Position numbers and translations under genes: made by a program | Notes under the pieces: generated by a model | Database searches by the model: none | What the model saw: the letters and a program-made list of their open reading frames with translations, nothing else | What the model was told of the DNA's origin: nothing | Shown: positions 6,964-8,613 of the stretch, in pieces | Layout: each line of letters opens with the position of its first letter | How positions within the stretch are numbered: position 1 is the stretch's first letter | From: Candidatus Moraniibacteriota bacterium | GTDB taxonomy: Bacteria; Patescibacteriota; Minisyncoccia; Moranbacterales; UBA2206 | Assembly (NCBI GenBank): GCA_023261605.1 | Contig: JAHFOP010000038.1 | Location: forward strand, 1 to 8,613 | Direction: 5' to 3' | Length of the DNA stretch: 8,613 nt

Positions 6964-6993
6964 ATTATATCCGGATCGACTTTTTTCAGTCTA
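6964..6993 (-). promoter_or_regulatory. Promoter of the restriction endonuclease
   Basis: On the minus strand a perfect -10 TATAAT (6969-6964) follows TAGACT (6993-6988, four of six consensus bases) at 18 bp. The predicted start near 6957 gives a leader of about 28 nt. The -35 overlaps the spacer of a possible plus-strand promoter (TCGACT 6976-6981, TATAAA 7000-7005), so the two could compete. Confidence 0.5.
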
Positions 6994-7011
6994 TCAGTAT
7001 ATAAAATTTAG

Positions 7012-7088
7012 CGCTAGGAGAGACCGTATATCCGGACAAGTAAACCTAACCACAAAAACCAGTTTTCCACAAACTGGTTTTTGTTTTT
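7012..7088 (+). ncRNA. Candidate small RNA between divergent promoter and terminator
   Basis: A plus-strand promoter-like pair (TCGACT 6976-6981, 18 bp, TATAAA 7000-7005) would start transcription near 7012, and a strong intrinsic terminator ends at 7088. The result would be a transcript of about 77 nt with no open frame of note. Apart from the terminator hairpin I see only a weak pairing of TAGG (7013-7018) with CCTA (7045-7048). It matches no RNA family I know. The promoter is mediocre, so the RNA is hypothetical. Confidence 0.25.
7053..7088 (+). terminator. Strong Rho-independent terminator
   Basis: CAAAAACCAGTTT (7053-7065) pairs perfectly with AAACTGGTTTTTG (7071-7083), a 13-bp stem with the 5-nt loop TCCAC, followed by TTTTT (7084-7088). 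It works for plus-strand transcription only, because the minus strand has no T-tract after the stem. The nearest plus-strand gene upstream ends at 6150, so what it terminates is unclear: a small RNA starting near 7012, or read-through from the C5 methyltransferase antisense to the nuclease. Confidence 0.85.
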
Positions 7089-7096
7089 GAGGGGTG

Positions 7097-7102
7097 TATA
7101 AT
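7097..7102 (+). promoter_or_regulatory. -10 element of the membrane protein/methyltransferase transcript
   Basis: A perfect TATAAT lies 9 bp after the terminator T-tract and is preceded by GTG. No good -35 is present at 16-18 bp, as that stretch is the terminator stem. A start near 7109 would give a leader of about 146 nt before ATG 7255, long for this compact region. Confidence 0.4.
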
Positions 7103-7164
7103 ACTAGTAGAATTCTGAATAATAATACAAGTTTAACTTAATAAATGAAAAGTTAAAAAATAAA

Positions 7165-7217
7165 CTCACCCTTCTCAAAAAAGGTTTAATGCAAGATCTT
7201 TTGAATGTGAAGGTGAG
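7165..7217 (+). promoter_or_regulatory. Structured leader of the 74-aa membrane protein gene
   Basis: CTCACCCTTC (7165-7174) can pair with GAAGGTGAG (7209-7217) with a single bulged C. Immediately inside, TCAAAA (7175-7180) pairs with TTTTGA (7199-7204), leaving ATGT bulged on the 3' side. The two helices stack into a 53-nt stem within the long leader. No T-run follows, so it is not an intrinsic terminator. It matches no riboswitch I can name. A cis-regulatory role is inferred. Confidence 0.35.
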
Positions 7218-7245
7218 ATTGGATAATTACTTACATAAAATTTAA
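7189..7245 (+). CDS. Possible 18-aa leader peptide
   Basis: ATG at 7189 opens a reading frame MQDLLNVKVRLDNYLHKI that stops with TAA at 7245, 9 bp before the next start. AAGG (7181-7184) lies 4 nt upstream, the best Shine-Dalgarno-like match in the window though close to the start. The peptide is encoded across the leader stem, so translation would unfold it. An open frame this short can occur by chance. Confidence 0.15.
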   Translation: MQDLLNVKVRLDNYLHKI

Positions 7246-7254
7246 AATAAAACT

Positions 7255-7479
7255 ATGAAATTAGACATAATAATGTTTGTAAATGCCTTTCTCAATCCAA
7301 TCGTTATTAAAATTTTCTTGTTTGCCATTACCATCGGGATGTTTTTTATGATAGTTAGAATATTGATTGATAGAAAACTAAAAACAATAAAACCAATTGA
7401 AATGAAATCTTCTACGCTCATGCTTATTGCTATAGCATTATTTATTATCGCTTTTCTATTATTAAAATATTTGAGATAA
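7255..7479 (+). CDS. Small two-helix membrane protein of unknown function, 74 aa
   Basis: I do not recognise this protein. It has a hydrophobic helix at about 12-37 (NPIVIKIFLFAITIGMFFMI region), a short basic and polar loop (RILIDRKLKTIKPIEMKSS, about 35-53), and a second hydrophobic helix at about 54-71 ending in KYLR. The positive loop suggests that both termini lie outside and the loop inside. There are no cysteines or catalytic motifs. The gene is followed after 37 bp by a SAM methyltransferase in the same direction, probably on the same transcript. The long structured leader precedes it. Codon and base usage are AT-rich like its neighbours. It could be an accessory membrane protein or a toxin-like peptide, but nothing in the sequence decides between them. 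Confidence 0.6.
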   Translation: MKLDIIMFVNAFLNPIVIKIFLFAITIGMFFMIVRILIDRKLKTIKPIEMKSSTLMLIAIALFIIAFLLLKYLR

Positions 7480-7516
7480 ACATTGATTGCATAATTAATT
7501 TATTTACATAAAAATA

Positions 7517-8125
7517 ATGCGAAATGAATTCATGATTAACAAGACAAGTTCTCTAACGCCCGAACAGCAAGATTTGAAAAAAAGGATAGAAAAGGATAAG
7601 ATGAAGGGAGTCAGTGCGGAGGAATATGACCAATTTGTTCTTGAAAGAGGGAGAGATGAAAAGGCTGAAAAATTTGCCACCATTTTGACTGAATTACTTG
7701 ATGCGGAAAAAAAATACAAAACTTTGGAATTGGGTGCTGGAACGGGGATTTTCACCAATGAGTTGAACAAAATTCCAAACGTGGAGCTCACTTGTTTGGA
7801 TATAAGGAAAGATTTGCTGGAGTATGGCATTGATAAAGAAAGAATAAAAAGGGAACAAATTGTGATTGGTGATTTTGAAAAACAACCTTTTGAACAAGAT
7901 TCTTTTGATGTTCTGACTGGCACAGCCATCATGAATCAGCGCCAAGATCAGGAAGCCTTTTTTGCTGAAACAAAAAGAGTCTTGAAAGATGGTGGTCTAG
8001 CATTTTTCCCTTGGATCCATAAGAAGCAAGATAGATTCGAAAAAGAAACGAAACTTCTCGAGGATAATGGTTTCGAAATTGTTAATGTCGGAGAGGATTA
8101 TATTTTGGCCAAAAAATCTGATTAA
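7517..8125 (+). CDS. Class I SAM-dependent methyltransferase (Methyltransf_11 type)
   Basis: A 202-residue protein with a charged N-terminal extension (1-65) followed by a Rossmann methyltransferase core. Motif I is LELGAGTGIF (70-79). The acidic residue that binds the ribose of SAM is D95 in LTCLDIRKD. IGDFEKQPFEQDSFDVLTGT (117-136) corresponds to motifs II-III, and RVLKDGGLAFFPW (154-166) to the post-core motif. The family methylates small molecules, lipids, quinones or proteins, and the acceptor cannot be told from this sequence. It is not a DNA methyltransferase: neither a PCQ nor a DPPY-type motif is present. It probably shares a transcript with the 74-residue membrane protein. ATG 7517 lacks a Shine-Dalgarno motif; ATG 7532 is an alternative start. 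Fold call is firm, function unknown. Confidence 0.85.
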   Translation: MRNEFMINKTSSLTPEQQDLKKRIEKDKMKGVSAEEYDQFVLERGRDEKAEKFATILTELLDAEKKYKTLELGAGTGIFTNELNKIPNVELTCLDIRKDLLEYGIDKERIKREQIVIGDFEKQPFEQDSFDVLTGTAIMNQRQDQEAFFAETKRVLKDGGLAFFPWIHKKQDRFEKETKLLEDNGFEIVNVGEDYILAKKSD

Positions 8126-8127
8126 GA

Positions 8128-8145
8128 AATAATTACGTAATTATT
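8128..8145. repeat. Perfect 18-bp palindrome
   Basis: AATAATTACGTAATTATT is identical on both strands and begins 3 bp after the methyltransferase stop. As RNA it could form a 7-bp A-T stem with an ACGT loop, too weak and without a T-tract for a typical terminator. It may be a protein-binding site or a weak 3' end signal at the edge of the AT-rich block. Confidence 0.5.
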
Positions 8146-8214
8146 CACATAAAACATTCTGCGTAAGGACAGGCTTGATTTCATTGCCACATTCAATATT
8201 CTTTGTGACACATT

Positions 8215-8244
8215 TTGATTGGAATTGTGTTTTGATGGTATAAT
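8215..8244 (+). promoter_or_regulatory. Strong promoter of the second GT39-like gene
   Basis: TTGATT (8215-8220), an 18-bp spacer and a perfect TATAAT (8239-8244) preceded by TGG form an extended -10 promoter. The -35 and spacer carry a near-direct repeat (TTTTGATTGG 8213-8222, TTTTGATGG 8230-8238). The start near 8251 leaves a leader of about 28 nt. The layout TTGATT-18-TATAAT also occurs upstream of the C5 methyltransferase. Confidence 0.65.
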
Positions 8245-8278
8245 TATGATAGTATAAATAGCTGATTGAGATAAGTTT

Positions 8279-8613
8279 ATGATGAAAAATATTTTGGAGA
8301 AAAAATATGTGGTGCCGGCCATAATTACCGTTATAATGCTGGGTGCTTTTTTTGTGCGGTTTTACAATTTTCATGATTGGCTCTATTTCAAGATGGATCA
8401 GTCGCGCGATGCTTTCACAATTTCCAGCGCGGTCGAAAATGGTCCAGGCAATCTGCCACTGCTCGGCGCGCGCGCCGGGGCGACCAAAGTGACGCATGGA
8501 TTCTTGCATCTTGGACCGGTGTTTTATTATTTCCAATATTTGTCCGGGGTGATATTTCATTCGACCTCGCCGGATGTTTTCGCTTATCCTGATTTGTTTT
8601 TCGGCGTCATGGT
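8279..8613 (+). CDS. GT39-like membrane glycosyltransferase, N-terminal part (runs off window)
   Basis: An open frame from ATG 8279 (or the next codon, ATG 8282) gives 111 residues and continues past the right edge. Residues 11-28 form the first membrane helix. The following outer loop has MDQSRDAFTISSAVENG (39-55), with acidic residues D40 and D44 where PMT/ArnT-like GT-C enzymes carry their catalytic acids, and LHLGPVFYYFQYLSG (76-90), a typical start of the second helix in this family. The remaining helices are outside the window. Function is presumably transfer of a sugar from a polyprenyl-phosphate carrier, as for the GT39-like protein on the left, but the two share no close similarity in this region. 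The composition is GC-richer than the preceding 3 kb. It has a strong promoter of its own and may start a new operon. Confidence 0.72.
   Translation, partial: MMKNILEKKYVVPAIITVIMLGAFFVRFYNFHDWLYFKMDQSRDAFTISSAVENGPGNLPLLGARAGATKVTHGFLHLGPVFYYFQYLSGVIFHSTSPDVFAYPDLFFGVM

Larger units (their letters stand above)
6930..7254. other. 325-bp intergenic regulatory spacer
   Basis: The spacer between the nuclease and the 74-residue membrane protein genes holds, from left to right: the nuclease promoter (minus), a possible plus-strand promoter, two copies of TATATCCGGA (6966-6975 and 7027-7036), the palindrome TAGCGCTA (7009-7016), the strong terminator, a TATAAT element, and the structured leader. 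No longer gene, tRNA or known RNA family was recognised in it. Confidence 0.6.

Noticed and set aside
6966..7036. TATATCCGGA repeats as att sites or insertion target duplications
   Set aside because: They are only 61 bp apart, flank no gene, and no integrase or transposase is present.
7504..7932. Minus-strand serine-rich frame opposite the class I methyltransferase
   Set aside because: The plus strand shows proper methyltransferase motifs; the reverse product has no recognisable pattern.
8141..8560. Minus-strand 139-residue frame over the start of the second GT39-like gene
   Set aside because: It runs through a clear promoter and the N-terminus of a membrane glycosyltransferase on the plus strand; no family features are visible.
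1..8613. CRISPR array, tRNA or rRNA genes, or recoded TGA codons
   Set aside because: No regularly spaced repeats or cloverleaf-type patterns were found by reading, and TGA serves as a normal stop for the metallophosphoesterase.

Overview
The window looks like chromosomal DNA from an uncultivated, streamlined bacterium, most likely of the Patescibacteria (Candidate Phyla Radiation, Parcubacteria-like). This is an inference. It rests on compact genes with spacers of 7-20 bp on the left strand, AT-rich leaders with no clear Shine-Dalgarno motif before any of the starts, a 58-residue AbrB-like protein of a kind I associate with these genomes, and the mix of large GT-C glycosyltransferases with a lone restriction-modification system. 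The genetic code appears standard, because TGA acts as a stop at the end of the metallophosphoesterase gene. No rRNA, tRNA, CRISPR array, transposase or integrase was found.

Left block (1-4724, all minus strand): a surface-glycan cluster. In transcription order it holds a membrane-anchored calcineurin-type metallophosphoesterase (4724-3735), a GtrB/DPM1-type family 2 glycosyltransferase (3684-2746), a 640-residue GT39/ArnT-like GT-C glycosyltransferase (2738-816), and the N-terminal 266 residues of a GH28 polygalacturonase-like protein (798 to beyond base 1). The obvious reading is that GT2 charges a polyprenyl-phosphate with a sugar, the GT-C protein transfers that sugar on the outer face, and the GH28 protein trims or degrades a uronic-acid polymer outside the cell.

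Centre (4725-5145): a 58-residue AbrB/MazE-like DNA-binding protein (4891-5067, plus strand). It has a good promoter and a striking set of interlocking palindromes just downstream of the predicted start of transcription, probably its own operator. The following spacer holds a perfect DnaA-box sequence (5072-5080) and two TATAAT elements driving the next gene.

AT-rich block (about 5070-8150): a type II restriction-modification pair whose genes converge and overlap by 4 bp. They are a C5-cytosine methyltransferase (5146-6150, plus) and an MvaI/BcnI/LlaMI-like nuclease (6929-6147, minus), which suggests a CCNGG-type target. A 325-bp spacer follows with divergent promoters, a strong intrinsic terminator that has no obvious sense gene (possibly a small RNA, or the end of a transcript antisense to the nuclease), and a structured leader. 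That leader precedes a 74-residue two-helix membrane protein (7255-7479) and a class I SAM methyltransferase (7517-8125). The block is visibly AT-richer than both flanks and is probably acquired.

Right edge (8279-8613, plus): a second GT39-like membrane glycosyltransferase begins behind a strong extended -10 promoter and runs off the window. The glycan theme therefore resumes on the far side of the AT-rich block.
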